Shown: positions 7,692 to 15,460 of the stretch, in pieces
Layout of the letters: each line of letters starts with the position of its first letter
Numbering within the stretch: position 1 is the stretch's first letter
From: an uncultured Collinsella sp.
GTDB taxonomy: Bacteria; Actinomycetota; Coriobacteriia; Coriobacteriales; Coriobacteriaceae
NCBI GenBank assembly: GCA_900541175.1
Contig: UQIT01000022.1
Location: forward strand, 1-35,299
Direction: 5' to 3'
Length of the DNA: 35,299 nt
Position numbers and translations under genes: made by a program
The notes under the pieces: generated by a model
What the model was told of the DNA's origin: nothing
Databases searched by the model: none
What the model saw: the letters and a program-made list of their open reading frames with translations, nothing else

Positions 7692-9875
7692 GTGAAGGAT
7701 TCCGATCTCTCCACAACGGCTGCGCGCGACGCTGCCCGCATCGTCTGGTTTAAGCGCTACCCCGCCAAGCAGACGCTCATCGCATTTTTGCTCGCGCTGT
7801 TGGCGACCACGGCGTTTTCCATCGATCCCTCCCCGGTGTCGAGCAACGCAGTCTTGGCGATTGACCCCAAAGCCTCGGGCATGCTGTACGTGTGCTACGA
7901 GGTGCTCCTCTCGTTTGCCGGCCATACCGACGCGGTCATGCTGCTTGCACTTGCCTGCCTGCTCACCTTGCCGTTTCGCTACGTGTTCTTTGGCCGTGGC
8001 GACACCTGGCGTCCATCGATCATTCTGCCGTCGCTGTTCTTCGCCATCTGCATGGTGTTCGGCCGCAGCTACGACCTCACCGACTCGGCCGAGATTGTCC
8101 TTGGCGACAAAGCTCGCATCATCTGCGCCTGGATTGGCGGCGCGGGCTGGATGCTCTTGGCGGTCGTTGCCTTCTACCTTGCCTTTGAGTGTCTAGATTG
8201 GCTGAGCACTCGGCGCATTCCGTTTTCCGAGGTGCACTTTGGCCGCGTATGGCGTGTGACTCACGCCGTGCTCTCGGTCCATCCCTTTGCCGGGCCCTTC
8301 CTGGTGCTTATGATCGCCTGGGCGCCCACGCTCATCGCTTCGCTGCCTGGCCTTTTTATGGGAGATACGGGCGCGCAGATTCGCCAGTGGTTCAACTATC
8401 CCAACGGCACGAGCGACTACTTGCGTCTGCTCAATCCTAATGTGTTGCTCAACGGGCATCATCCCGTAGTGCACACGGCCATTATCGGCTCGTGCGTTCA
8501 GCTGGGGCTTTCGATGTTCAACAGCGCTAACGCGGGCCTCATCATCTATACCTGCGCTCAATTTGTCATTACGGCCGCCTGCATGGCCTATTCCATTTCA
8601 TCGCTGCGCAAACTGGGCGTGAGCCTGCCGGTTCGCGGTGCGATCCTGCTGTTCTTTGCGTTTATGCCGATGTTCTCTAACTACGCGGCGTTGCTCACCA
8701 AAGACGTGCTCTTTGCCGACGCGTTCTTGGTGCTGCTGGTACAGACCGTCAAGCTCGTGGCATGTGGCTTGCCCCGTCGTGATGCCAATGTTGAGCGAGC
8801 GGGCGAGAAAACCCCCGTGCTCTTTGCGCGCCATGACTGGCTGCTGCTCGCTCTGGGCACCATGGGTTCCACGTTTCTGCGCAACGGCGGCCTGGTGTTT
8901 CCCCTGGCGGCATGCGTAATCGCGGCGGCGTTTTGCGTATGGGACGTGCATGTGGCTCGTCGTGCAGCCAAGCAGACCGGTGCTGCGCCTTCGGGCACCA
9001 TCCCGCGTTTCCGCTGGGTTGGCGTTCTCGCGGTGCTCGCGCTCTGCTTTGCCTCTAATATGTACTTCACCAAGGTCTTTATGCCGGCGCACGATATCAC
9101 GCCTGGTTCCAAGCGCGAAATCCTCTCGATTCCGTTCCAGCAGACGGCTCGTTTCGTCCAAAAGCACGACGGCCTCAACTCGGGCGTCAACCCCACGGTT
9201 AAGGAGGACGGCACCATCGTGGAGGCTCCTTGCGACGGCTTGGTGACCGACGAAGAGCGTGCCGTGATCGATCGCGTACTCAAGTACGAGAACCTGGGCC
9301 GCCGCTACAACCCCGACAAGTCCGATGCCGTCAAGAACTGCTTTAACGAGTACGCCTCGCAGGAGGACATCGATGCCTATTTTGCGGTATGGGCCCAGAT
9401 GTTTAAGAAGGATCCCGAGTGCTATATTTCGGCGCTCATCAATAACTACTACGGCTACTTTTATCCGAGCGCGCGCGATGCCTGGGTCTACAGCACGGCG
9501 CGTAGTGCCGAGATCATGGCGCGTCCCGACAACCTCAAGTACTTCGACTTCCATCCGGTTGACAGCAACGTGGTGCGCTGGTGCGACCACCTGATCAATT
9601 TGTACCGTGTGGCGGTGCAGCGTGTTCCCTTTATCTCGCTCACCATGAGCTCGGCCACCTATGTGTGGATCATGATCGCCGTGGTGGTCTACCTGCTGCG
9701 TCGTCATTCATGGCGTGCGCTGGCGATCTGGGTGCCGCTGTTGGGCGTGCTCGCCGTGTGCCTGATTGGCCCGTGCAACGGCTCGACTTACATGCGCTAC
9801 CTGTATCCAGTCATCGCCTGCATGCCCTTCGCCATCGGCGCCACCATCACCCGCAGCGATCTCCTCTGGTTCTAA
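7692..9875 (+). CDS. Large polytopic membrane protein, DUF6020-like
   Basis: A 727-residue protein with about a dozen hydrophobic segments. Its organisation resembles the DUF6020 proteins of Actinobacteria and Firmicutes, which look like membrane glycosyltransferases of the GT-C kind. After four or five N-terminal helices comes a loop GDTGAQIRQWFNYPNG, then LNGHHPVVHT and further helices including LLTKDVLFADAFLVLLV. A large extracytoplasmic domain follows (roughly residues 475-645, rich in Asp, Asn and Tyr), then two or three C-terminal helices ending near PCNGSTYMRYLYP. The acidic DT and HH loop residues suggest a catalytic role, but that is inference. The start is GTG at 7692, with GAAAGG about 10 nt upstream, not strong. 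I cannot name a substrate. Confidence 0.72.
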   Translation: MKDSDLSTTAARDAARIVWFKRYPAKQTLIAFLLALLATTAFSIDPSPVSSNAVLAIDPKASGMLYVCYEVLLSFAGHTDAVMLLALACLLTLPFRYVFFGRGDTWRPSIILPSLFFAICMVFGRSYDLTDSAEIVLGDKARIICAWIGGAGWMLLAVVAFYLAFECLDWLSTRRIPFSEVHFGRVWRVTHAVLSVHPFAGPFLVLMIAWAPTLIASLPGLFMGDTGAQIRQWFNYPNGTSDYLRLLNPNVLLNGHHPVVHTAIIGSCVQLGLSMFNSANAGLIIYTCAQFVITAACMAYSISSLRKLGVSLPVRGAILLFFAFMPMFSNYAALLTKDVLFADAFLVLLVQTVKLVACGLPRRDANVERAGEKTPVLFARHDWLLLALGTMGSTFLRNGGLVFPLAACVIAAAFCVWDVHVARRAAKQTGAAPSGTIPRFRWVGVLAVLALCFASNMYFTKVFMPAHDITPGSKREILSIPFQQTARFVQKHDGLNSGVNPTVKEDGTIVEAPCDGLVTDEERAVIDRVLKYENLGRRYNPDKSDAVKNCFNEYASQEDIDAYFAVWAQMFKKDPECYISALINNYYGYFYPSARDAWVYSTARSAEIMARPDNLKYFDFHPVDSNVVRWCDHLINLYRVAVQRVPFISLTMSSATYVWIMIAVVVYLLRRHSWRALAIWVPLLGVLAVCLIGPCNGSTYMRYLYPVIACMPFAIGATITRSDLLWF

Positions 9876-9876
9876 C

Positions 9877-9909
9877 TTGGTGCATTGAGGTCAGGTTTCT
9901 TTGCACCAA
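9877..9909 (+). repeat. Hairpin after the DUF6020-like gene
   Basis: TTGGTGCA and TGCACCAA form a perfect 8-bp stem around a loop containing GGTCAGGTTT. It begins 2 nt after the stop codon and may help end transcription. The loop is reminiscent of the other small hairpins in the window. Confidence 0.45.
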
Positions 9910-10039
9910 AGGGGCCATCATCACGACGCCTTCATTTTGGGGTTTATCTCGCAGGCCAGTAGGTATATCATAACGACGTTTGTTTATATTGCCCGAGCAT
10001 CTGCGCTGGGCTTTAGGTCGAAACCGATAGGAGACACGT

Positions 10040-10846
10040 ATGTCCGGACACTCTAAGTGGGCCACAACCAAGCATCGTAAGGGCGCGCAGGACGCCAAGC
10101 GTTCCGCCCTCTTCTCCAAGCTCAGCCGCAACATCACCGTTGCTGCCCGTCTCGGCGGTGACCCGCTGCCCGAGAACAACGCCAGCCTCGCCGCTGCCGT
10201 TGCCAAGGCCAAGGCTCAGTCCATGCCTAAGGACAAGATCAAGTCCGCTATCGACAAGGCTTTTGGTTCGGGTGCCGACGCTGCCGTCTACGAGAACATC
10301 GTGTACGAGGGCTACGGTCCTGCCGGTGTCGCCGTCTACGTCGACTGCCTGACCGACAACCGCAACCGTACCGCCGCTGATGTCCGTTCCGCCTTCTCCC
10401 ACGCTGGTGGTAACCTGGGTACCTCCGGCTCCGTCGCCTTCCAGTTTGAGCGCAAGGGCCAGATCGTCGTCGCCAAGGAGATCCTGGACGAGAACGCCAA
10501 GAAGGAGACCATGATCGCCAACGGTGCTGCCGGTGACGAGGATGAGTTCATGATGGCCATCGCCGAGGCCGGCGGCGAGGACTACGAGGACGCCGGCGAG
10601 GAGTGGATCGTCTGGACTACTGCCAACGAGGTCATGGCTGTCTCCAAGGCGCTCGAGGAGCAGGGCGTCCAGGTCAAGGGCTCCGAGACCACCATGGTCC
10701 CGACCACCCCGACCGAGGTCTCCGGCGCCGATGCCAAGAAGGTTCAGCGCCTCATCGACCGTCTTGAGGAGCTCGACGACGTCCAGGATGTTTACAGCAC
10801 CATGGACATGACCGACGAGGTCATCGCTGCCCTCGAGGAGGAGTAG
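10040..10846 (+). CDS. YebC/PmpR family protein
   Basis: A 268-residue cytoplasmic protein of the YebC/PmpR family. The signature start MSGHSKWATTKHRKGAQDAK is present (most relatives have SKWANIKHRK), as are the NASLAAAVAKAKAQSMPKD segment, ENIVYEGYGPAGVAVYVDCL and the FSHAGGNLGTSGSVAFQFER block. The family was long annotated as transcriptional regulators; more recent work links several members to translation, relieving ribosome stalling at proline-rich stretches. The protein is somewhat longer than the usual 240-250 residues, with extra acidic sequence near residues 170-190. AGGAGACACGT precedes the ATG. It stands alone between two hairpins. The nearby gene with a long Ala-Pro tract makes the translation role worth noting. 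Confidence 0.93.
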   Translation: MSGHSKWATTKHRKGAQDAKRSALFSKLSRNITVAARLGGDPLPENNASLAAAVAKAKAQSMPKDKIKSAIDKAFGSGADAAVYENIVYEGYGPAGVAVYVDCLTDNRNRTAADVRSAFSHAGGNLGTSGSVAFQFERKGQIVVAKEILDENAKKETMIANGAAGDEDEFMMAIAEAGGEDYEDAGEEWIVWTTANEVMAVSKALEEQGVQVKGSETTMVPTTPTEVSGADAKKVQRLIDRLEELDDVQDVYSTMDMTDEVIAALEEE

Positions 10847-10915
10847 CGCCCGCACGGGTTAAGCCGTGCATATCTGGGCATAATGAAGCGAGCATGCAAG
10901 CCTCGTGGAATAGAT

Positions 10916-10957
10916 GAGCCGGATCCGCGTGCGTAGAGCACCGGACCCGGCTCTTTT
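10916..10957 (+). terminator. Intrinsic terminator after the yebC-family gene
   Basis: GAGCCGGATCCG pairs with CGGACCCGGCTC (one mismatch) and is followed by TTTT. Position and shape fit a Rho-independent terminator. Confidence 0.8.
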
Positions 10958-11012
10958 ATAATGATGCGAACCGTTTTGCATTTCGAGAGCCGAGATTTGA
11001 AGGGAGCGCCGC

Positions 11013-11558
11013 GTGCGCGTACTCAAACGAGCCCTAGCGATCGTGTACCTTGCCGCTACCATCGTGGCGCTGGGTACGCTTGTCTGCCAGTTTTGGGGGC
11101 CGTATACGTATCGCTTTATGTTGCTGATGCGCGACCCCATGCCGCGCATTGTCGTGACGGCATGCGGCGGAGTTGTGGCGATCGGCGTGCTGGTAAGCTT
11201 CTTCCGCCTGATGTTTGCTCGTCGCGAGCCGTCCTGCGTGCATCCGGCGGGGGAGCGCAATATCGAGGTCACGCTCGCGGCGCTTTCTTCGTGTGCCAGG
11301 GCTGCTGCCGAGCGCGACGACCGCGTGATGGTCGAGCATGTCGAGGCCCGCGTCCAAGGCTCCGACGATTCGCACGTCCGATTTAAGGTCGAGGCTATCG
11401 CGCTTGACGATAAGGACGTGGCATCTCTGGCTACCGCGATGCAGCAGCGCATCGAGGAAGCTTGCGACACCATGCTCGGCACGCCGGGTACGACTACGCG
11501 CGTCCGTTTTTTGCCGTCCAAGACTACCGTCCAGACCGTGGAGGTTTCCGGTGAGTGA
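11013..11558 (+). CDS. amaP: Alkaline shock response membrane anchor protein AmaP
   Basis: A 181-residue protein with two N-terminal transmembrane helices (about residues 6-25 and 45-65) and a soluble C-terminal domain, matching AmaP, the membrane anchor that recruits Asp23 in Gram-positive bacteria. Sequence identity to named homologues cannot be tested here. The call rests on the two-helix layout, the C-terminal beta-alpha domain with VEARVQ and VRVRFLP-like strands, and above all on the gene order AmaP - DUF2273 - Asp23. The start is GTG at 11013 with GAAGGGAG upstream. It overlaps the next gene by 8 nt, implying translational coupling. Confidence 0.75.
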   Translation: MRVLKRALAIVYLAATIVALGTLVCQFWGPYTYRFMLLMRDPMPRIVVTACGGVVAIGVLVSFFRLMFARREPSCVHPAGERNIEVTLAALSSCARAAAERDDRVMVEHVEARVQGSDDSHVRFKVEAIALDDKDVASLATAMQQRIEEACDTMLGTPGTTTRVRFLPSKTTVQTVEVSGE

Positions 11559-11928
11559 TACCAATCAAGATAAGACCGCTCGTACGCCGCGCCTGACGAT
11601 TGACCAGAGCGCCACGCCGGCGAGCGAACCTGTTGATTCCAAAGCAGAGGCAACCGAGTTGCAAGACGCGGCAGCCGCGGATTTTGACGAGGCTATGGGT
11701 CTCATCAAGGGTACGGGGGCGGCTATCTGGAGCTATGCCGTCCGTCATCCCAATACCACGCTCGGAGCCGTCGCTGGTTTTGTGCTCGCTGTGCTGGTGC
11801 TCACGCTCGGCCTGTGGGATACGCTCGTTATCGCATTCTTTGTGCTAATCGGCGCCGTGATTGGCCAGATCCGCGACGGCGAGAACGGGATCGTCAACTT
11901 CTTCGGTCGTCTGTTTAGCGGTCGCTAA
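11551..11928 (+). CDS. DUF2273 family small membrane protein
   Basis: A 125-residue protein with a Ser/Thr/Ala/Asp-rich cytoplasmic N-terminus of about 60 residues and two closely spaced C-terminal membrane helices (TLGAVAGFVLAVLVLTLGLW and LVIAFFVLIGAVIGQIRDG). It ends with a short basic tail. DUF2273 proteins accompany Asp23/AmaP in many Gram-positive genomes; their function is unknown, but a role in positioning the Asp23 complex at the membrane is likely. The start is GTG at 11551, with GGAGG 6 nt upstream and an 8-nt overlap with amaP. The low-complexity N-terminal extension is longer than in most homologues I know. Confidence 0.75.
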   Translation: MSDTNQDKTARTPRLTIDQSATPASEPVDSKAEATELQDAAAADFDEAMGLIKGTGAAIWSYAVRHPNTTLGAVAGFVLAVLVLTLGLWDTLVIAFFVLIGAVIGQIRDGENGIVNFFGRLFSGR

Positions 11929-11972
11929 TATGTATTCGACTGTCGCATCCGCGGCAGGCATAAGGAGGAACC

Positions 11973-12488
11973 ATGGCTTTTAATACGAAGGTCGATGTAG
12001 CCGATACCGAGCTCGAGGCAGACGAGACCGTCACCGCCGAGGCCGAGGATGTGACGCTCGAGGATGAGGCGCTCGTCGAGGCCGAGTCCGATGCTGATGA
12101 GGACGACGAGGAAGCGGATGAGTCCGAGGACTCGCTGACCTATTCCAACGGTGTGATCGAGAAGATCGTTGCCATGGCCACTCGCGAGGTTCCGCACGTT
12201 CTGGGCATGAAGGGTAACCTCATGCATTTTGTGCAGGAGCAGTTTGGTGCCGAGAATCTGACCAAGGGCGTGACGGTCGAGGTCACCGATGACAATCGCG
12301 TGGTCGTCAACATCTCCGTCATCATCGAGTACGGTGCCTATGCGCCCGCGATCTTCGACGATGTTAAGGCACGTGTCACCGAGCGCCTTGCCGCGATGAC
12401 CGGCCTTGAGGTGGCGGGCGTCAACCTGCGCATCGAGGACGTCATCACCCCCGAGGAGTACGAGCACCGCACCAGCCAGCACGAATAA
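11973..12488 (+). CDS. Asp23/Gls24 family envelope stress response protein
   Basis: A 171-residue cytoplasmic protein of the Asp23/Gls24 (DUF322) family, abundant cell-envelope stress proteins that form a membrane-associated layer. The core starts near residue 55 with SLTYSNGVIEKIVAMATREV. VTVEVTDDNRVVVNISVIIEYGAYAP follows, and the core ends with VAGVNLRIEDVI, all typical. The first 50 or so residues are an unusually acidic tail of Glu and Asp repeats (ADEDDEEADESED). A strong AAGGAGG precedes the ATG. It is the last gene of the amaP - DUF2273 - asp23 operon and is followed by a hairpin repeat and a terminator. Confidence 0.92.
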   Translation: MAFNTKVDVADTELEADETVTAEAEDVTLEDEALVEAESDADEDDEEADESEDSLTYSNGVIEKIVAMATREVPHVLGMKGNLMHFVQEQFGAENLTKGVTVEVTDDNRVVVNISVIIEYGAYAPAIFDDVKARVTERLAAMTGLEVAGVNLRIEDVITPEEYEHRTSQHE

Positions 12489-12540
12489 CCTTCCAAAAAG
12501 GGACAGGTTTGTTTTGGCAGGTTTTATCTGCGAAAACGTT
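12487..12540. repeat. Dispersed hairpin repeat, copy 2 (inverted relative to copy 1)
   Basis: The stem AACCTTCCAAAA / TTTTGGCAGGTT has one mismatch; the loop reads AGGGACAGGTTTG. It is the inverted copy of 7619-7672. It starts at the stop codon of the Asp23-family gene, so it may serve as part of the operon's 3' end. Confidence 0.75.
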
Positions 12541-12580
12541 AAACGGCCGACCGCGCAAGCAAAAGCGTGGCCGGCCGTTT
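12541..12580 (+). terminator. Hairpin terminator of the Asp23 operon
   Basis: AAACGGCCGACCGCGC pairs with GCGTGGCCGGCCGTTT with two mismatches. The T-run is short, but the strong GC stem right after the operon makes a terminator likely. Confidence 0.6.
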
Positions 12581-12694
12581 CTGTACGCTCCCGATATAGT
12601 CATACCGCTCGTCTAACTAAGGGTTGCAATCCCCGCGTTCCGCGTTACCCTAATGAGCGCATTGTTTCCAAATTGTTAACGAGGAGTTGCCGTA

Positions 12695-13717
12695 ATGGCC
12701 GACGAGCACGAGACAGAAAGCAAGGCATGGGCGATTGAGGCCGCTGCGGCAGAGGCGGCGTCGCGTGCTGCCGAGGAGGTGCATCGTCCTCCCGTAGTGC
12801 CGATGGAGCGCGTGGTCGATCGCGATGTTATCGAGCGTGGCGAGCGTGCCGGCCGCAAGCGCAGCCAGGAGCCGGGCTTTCCGCGCTTTTTTGGCGAGCT
12901 CAATTTGGGCCTGATCCTCACGGCCTTTGCCATCGTCGCGTTTAAAACCCCTAATCACTTCGCCTTCGGCGGCACCTCGGGCGTGTCGGTCATTCTGTCC
13001 ACGCTGTTCCCGACCCTGCCCGTCGGCGTCTTTATGTGGATTATCAACGCGGTTCTCGTCGTCTTGGGCTTTATCTTTTTGGAGCGCAAGGCAATCCTGT
13101 GGAGCGTCTTCGCCTCGTTTGCGCTGTCCGCCTATGTTTCGCTTTTTGAGCTCTTTATCCCGACCGATGTCTCGATGACGGGCGATATGTGGCTTGACCT
13201 GTGCTTTGCCGTGATCCTGCCGGCGCTCGGCAGCGCCATTGTCTTTGATATTGGCGCCTCGACGGGCGGCACGGACATTCTCGCTATGATACTCAAACGC
13301 CGCACCACGCTCGAGATTGGCCGCGCCCTGCTACTGGTCGATATCGGCATCGTGACCATCGCGGCCTTTTTGTATGGCCCGCGTGTCGGTCTGTATTGCG
13401 TGCTCGGCCTGTTTGCCAAGACGCTTGTGGTCGACAAGGCCATCGAGAGCATCCATCTTCGTAAGGTCTGCACGGTCATTTGCTCCGAACCCCTTAAGGT
13501 CGAGGAGTTTATCGTCAAGCATCTCAACCGTACGGCGACCATCAGTCGCGGCTACGGTGCCTTCTCGGGCAAGTGCGTGACGGTGATCATGAGCGTGCTG
13601 AGCCGTCGCGAGGCCGTGCAGCTGCGCCGCTATGCGCGCGAAGTCGATCCGGGTGCCTTTATCACGATCGTCGACAGCTCCGAGATCGTCGGTAAGGGCT
13701 TCCGCGGAACGAACTAG
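12695..13717 (+). CDS. YitT family membrane protein
   Basis: A 340-residue protein with the YitT architecture: a DUF161-type membrane core of five helices followed by a cytosolic DUF2179 domain. The core shows ALNHF-like KTPNHFAFGGTSGVSVIL (residues about 86-103), ERKAILWSVFASF, and FDIGASTGGTDILAMILKR, hallmark segments of the family. The C-terminal part (KVCTVICSEPLKVEEFIVKH onward, with FITIVDSSEIVGKGF at the end) matches DUF2179. An extra 70-residue charged N-terminus rich in Ala, Glu and Arg precedes the first helix. Function is not established for most members. GAGGAG lies 8 nt before the ATG. It is monocistronic. Confidence 0.9.
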   Translation: MADEHETESKAWAIEAAAAEAASRAAEEVHRPPVVPMERVVDRDVIERGERAGRKRSQEPGFPRFFGELNLGLILTAFAIVAFKTPNHFAFGGTSGVSVILSTLFPTLPVGVFMWIINAVLVVLGFIFLERKAILWSVFASFALSAYVSLFELFIPTDVSMTGDMWLDLCFAVILPALGSAIVFDIGASTGGTDILAMILKRRTTLEIGRALLLVDIGIVTIAAFLYGPRVGLYCVLGLFAKTLVVDKAIESIHLRKVCTVICSEPLKVEEFIVKHLNRTATISRGYGAFSGKCVTVIMSVLSRREAVQLRRYAREVDPGAFITIVDSSEIVGKGFRGTN

Positions 13718-13867
13718 CGCGGACACACTCATCAAACAATCGAAAAGCGCCTCGCGCGTTGCAAATACGTCATCTAAGAGTATTTGTCCTCACATTGGGT
13801 GATAATGATGCCAAAGACATCGTTTGCGATCCAGGTGATTCGCTCTAGATACGAAGGGATGATTTCG

Positions 13868-15265
13868 ATGTTCTGCTCGCAGTGTGGCGCCCCCATGGGC
13901 GATAACGACAAGTTCTGCGGCGTGTGCGGTGCCCCTAATACCGAGGTCAAGGCCGCCGGTCCCGCTCCGCAAGCTCAACCTCAGCCGCAGGGTCAGCCGT
14001 TTGCCCAGCCGCAGCCGTTCGTTGCGCCCCAGCCGGCTATGAACGCGCCCAAGGGTTGCATGGCTCAGGCCTTCAACGACATGCTTAAGGTTCCCGGCGC
14101 CTTGGTTCGCGTATGCCAAATCGCCTTTTTGCCGGCGCTGATCTGCGTCGTGTCGGTGCTTGTGCTGTTTATCCCCGTTATCGGTGGCATTGCGGCGGCC
14201 ATTGGCTTTTTGCTTGCGTACGTGGCAAGCGTGTGCGGTGCCGGTTTTGCTATCGAGTGGGGTCGTGACCTGTCGCTCAAGGATGATAACGGCATGGAGC
14301 GTCCGCTGTTGCGCTCGACCTCGTTTGGATTGGGCATTTTCTCGTCTGTCATTACGAACGTGCTCCGGCTCATAGCCATTATTCCGGTGATCGGTGTGGT
14401 GTTCTCGGTGCTTGAGAGCGCTGTGATCGGTGCCGTTGGCTCGTACTATTACTACGGTTCGAGCGGCCTCGAGGGTGCACTCATCGGGTCGATGGGTCTG
14501 CTTGTCTTTGCCATGATCGTGTCGGTGGTACTGGGCATCTTCTTTAAGATGTTTGGCGATGCCGCTGTGATGCACTTTGCAGTCGCCGGCCGCGTGGAGA
14601 GCGCGTTTTCGCTCGAGAAGGTTTGGAAGTCCTATAAGGCCAACCTGGGCAAGTTGTTCTGCGCATCGATTCTCCCCGAGTTTTTGACGGGCATTGTTTC
14701 CAATATCATCACTTGGATTTTCACCGCCATCTTTGGTTTTGTTGCCGCGCTGGGCATTAGCAGCTATGGCTACTACGGCTACTATTCTCGTCCTTCGGGT
14801 CTCGAGGCAATCATCACGGGCGGCGGCATCACGCTCATTCTGTTCTTGATGATTGTTGCCTTTGTCACGGTGTTCCTGACTGTGTTTGGCAAGATGCTCA
14901 AGTATCGCGCCGTTGGCTATTGGGCGGCACGCCATGCCAGCGAGTGGTCCGACGAGGATACCGACGACGTCCTGACGTTTGTGCTCCCGGGTGAGAAGAA
15001 GCCTGCTCCTGCGGGATTCAATCCCACGGCCGCCACTGGTGCTGCACCTGCTCCGGCACCTGCCCCTGCACCCGCGCCTGCACCCGCGCCTGCACCCGCG
15101 CCTGCACCTGCTCCGGCACCCGCGCCTGCACCTGCTCCGGCACCTGCCCCTGCACCCGCACCGACGCCCGAGGCGACGCCTGCGGAGCCCGATTGGGATG
15201 CCGTTGCCACGCCGGCGGATGAGCCGGGCGATAATCCTGCTGCCGAAAACAATCAAACCGAATAG
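13868..15265 (+). CDS. Zinc-ribbon DUF4013-like membrane protein with Ala-Pro repeat tail
   Basis: A 465-residue protein. The first 20 residues form a zinc ribbon (MFCSQCGAP...KFCGVCGAP, two CxxC knuckles). A Gln/Pro-rich linker leads to a polytopic domain with about six helices (roughly residues 80-360), resembling DUF4013 proteins. The C-terminal 120 residues are soluble: first an acidic segment, then an Ala-Pro tract of about 50 residues and an acidic end. The start is set at the ATG at 13868, because GAAGGGA sits just upstream and overlaps the alternative ATG at 13859. Function is unknown. The gene is followed by a terminator and then by another zinc-ribbon gene, so the two may act in related membrane processes. 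Confidence 0.8.
   Translation: MFCSQCGAPMGDNDKFCGVCGAPNTEVKAAGPAPQAQPQPQGQPFAQPQPFVAPQPAMNAPKGCMAQAFNDMLKVPGALVRVCQIAFLPALICVVSVLVLFIPVIGGIAAAIGFLLAYVASVCGAGFAIEWGRDLSLKDDNGMERPLLRSTSFGLGIFSSVITNVLRLIAIIPVIGVVFSVLESAVIGAVGSYYYYGSSGLEGALIGSMGLLVFAMIVSVVLGIFFKMFGDAAVMHFAVAGRVESAFSLEKVWKSYKANLGKLFCASILPEFLTGIVSNIITWIFTAIFGFVAALGISSYGYYGYYSRPSGLEAIITGGGITLILFLMIVAFVTVFLTVFGKMLKYRAVGYWAARHASEWSDEDTDDVLTFVLPGEKKPAPAGFNPTAATGAAPAPAPAPAPAPAPAPAPAPAPAPAPAPAPAPAPAPAPAPTPEATPAEPDWDAVATPADEPGDNPAAENNQTE
15043..15167 (+). repeat. Tandem repeat coding for Ala-Pro
   Basis: A tract of 6- and 12-nt units built from GCACCTGCTCCG, GCACCTGCCCCT and GCACCCGCGCCT variants encodes (Ala-Pro)n. Unit order is scrambled rather than uniform, suggesting past slippage or unequal exchange. 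The opposite strand is also open here, which is a by-product of the repeat. Confidence 0.95.
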
Positions 15266-15272
15266 TCGGTCG

Positions 15273-15308
15273 AGGCGCCCTGGGCAACTGAGCCCGGGGT
15301 GCCTTTTT
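15273..15308 (+). terminator. Intrinsic terminator after the DUF4013-like gene
   Basis: AGGCGCCCTGGGC pairs with GCCCGGGGTGCCT (wobbles allowed) around a 6-nt loop, followed by TTTTT. Confidence 0.85.
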
Positions 15309-15352
15309 CTACTGCGAAAGCAAGAAAATGCCCGTGAAAACGGTTGCAGCAA

Positions 15353-15385
15353 AATTTCTCGGAAATTGGTCAATGTTGCGCAACA
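15353..15385. promoter_or_regulatory. Two small palindromes upstream of the frameshifted gene
   Basis: AATTTC-TCG-GAAATT (15353-15367) and the perfect TGTTGCGCAACA (15374-15385) lie 76-108 nt before the start codon. They could be regulator sites. No clear promoter hexamers were identified. Confidence 0.35.
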
Positions 15386-15460
15386 ACGTCGCGGCTATTG
15401 TTGAGAACATAGACGTGTAAGGTTTGAAGGCGTGCAACGCCTTAGGAAAAGGAGAGGCTT

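Noticed and set aside
15043..15167. Possible CRISPR array or clustered direct repeats
   Set aside because: The repeats are contiguous 6/12-nt coding units without spacers, inside a protein gene.
13790..15373. 527-codon minus-strand frame across the DUF4013-like gene
   Set aside because: Arg/Gly/Cys-rich product dominated by the tandem repeat; no start signal; the plus-strand gene is clearly real.
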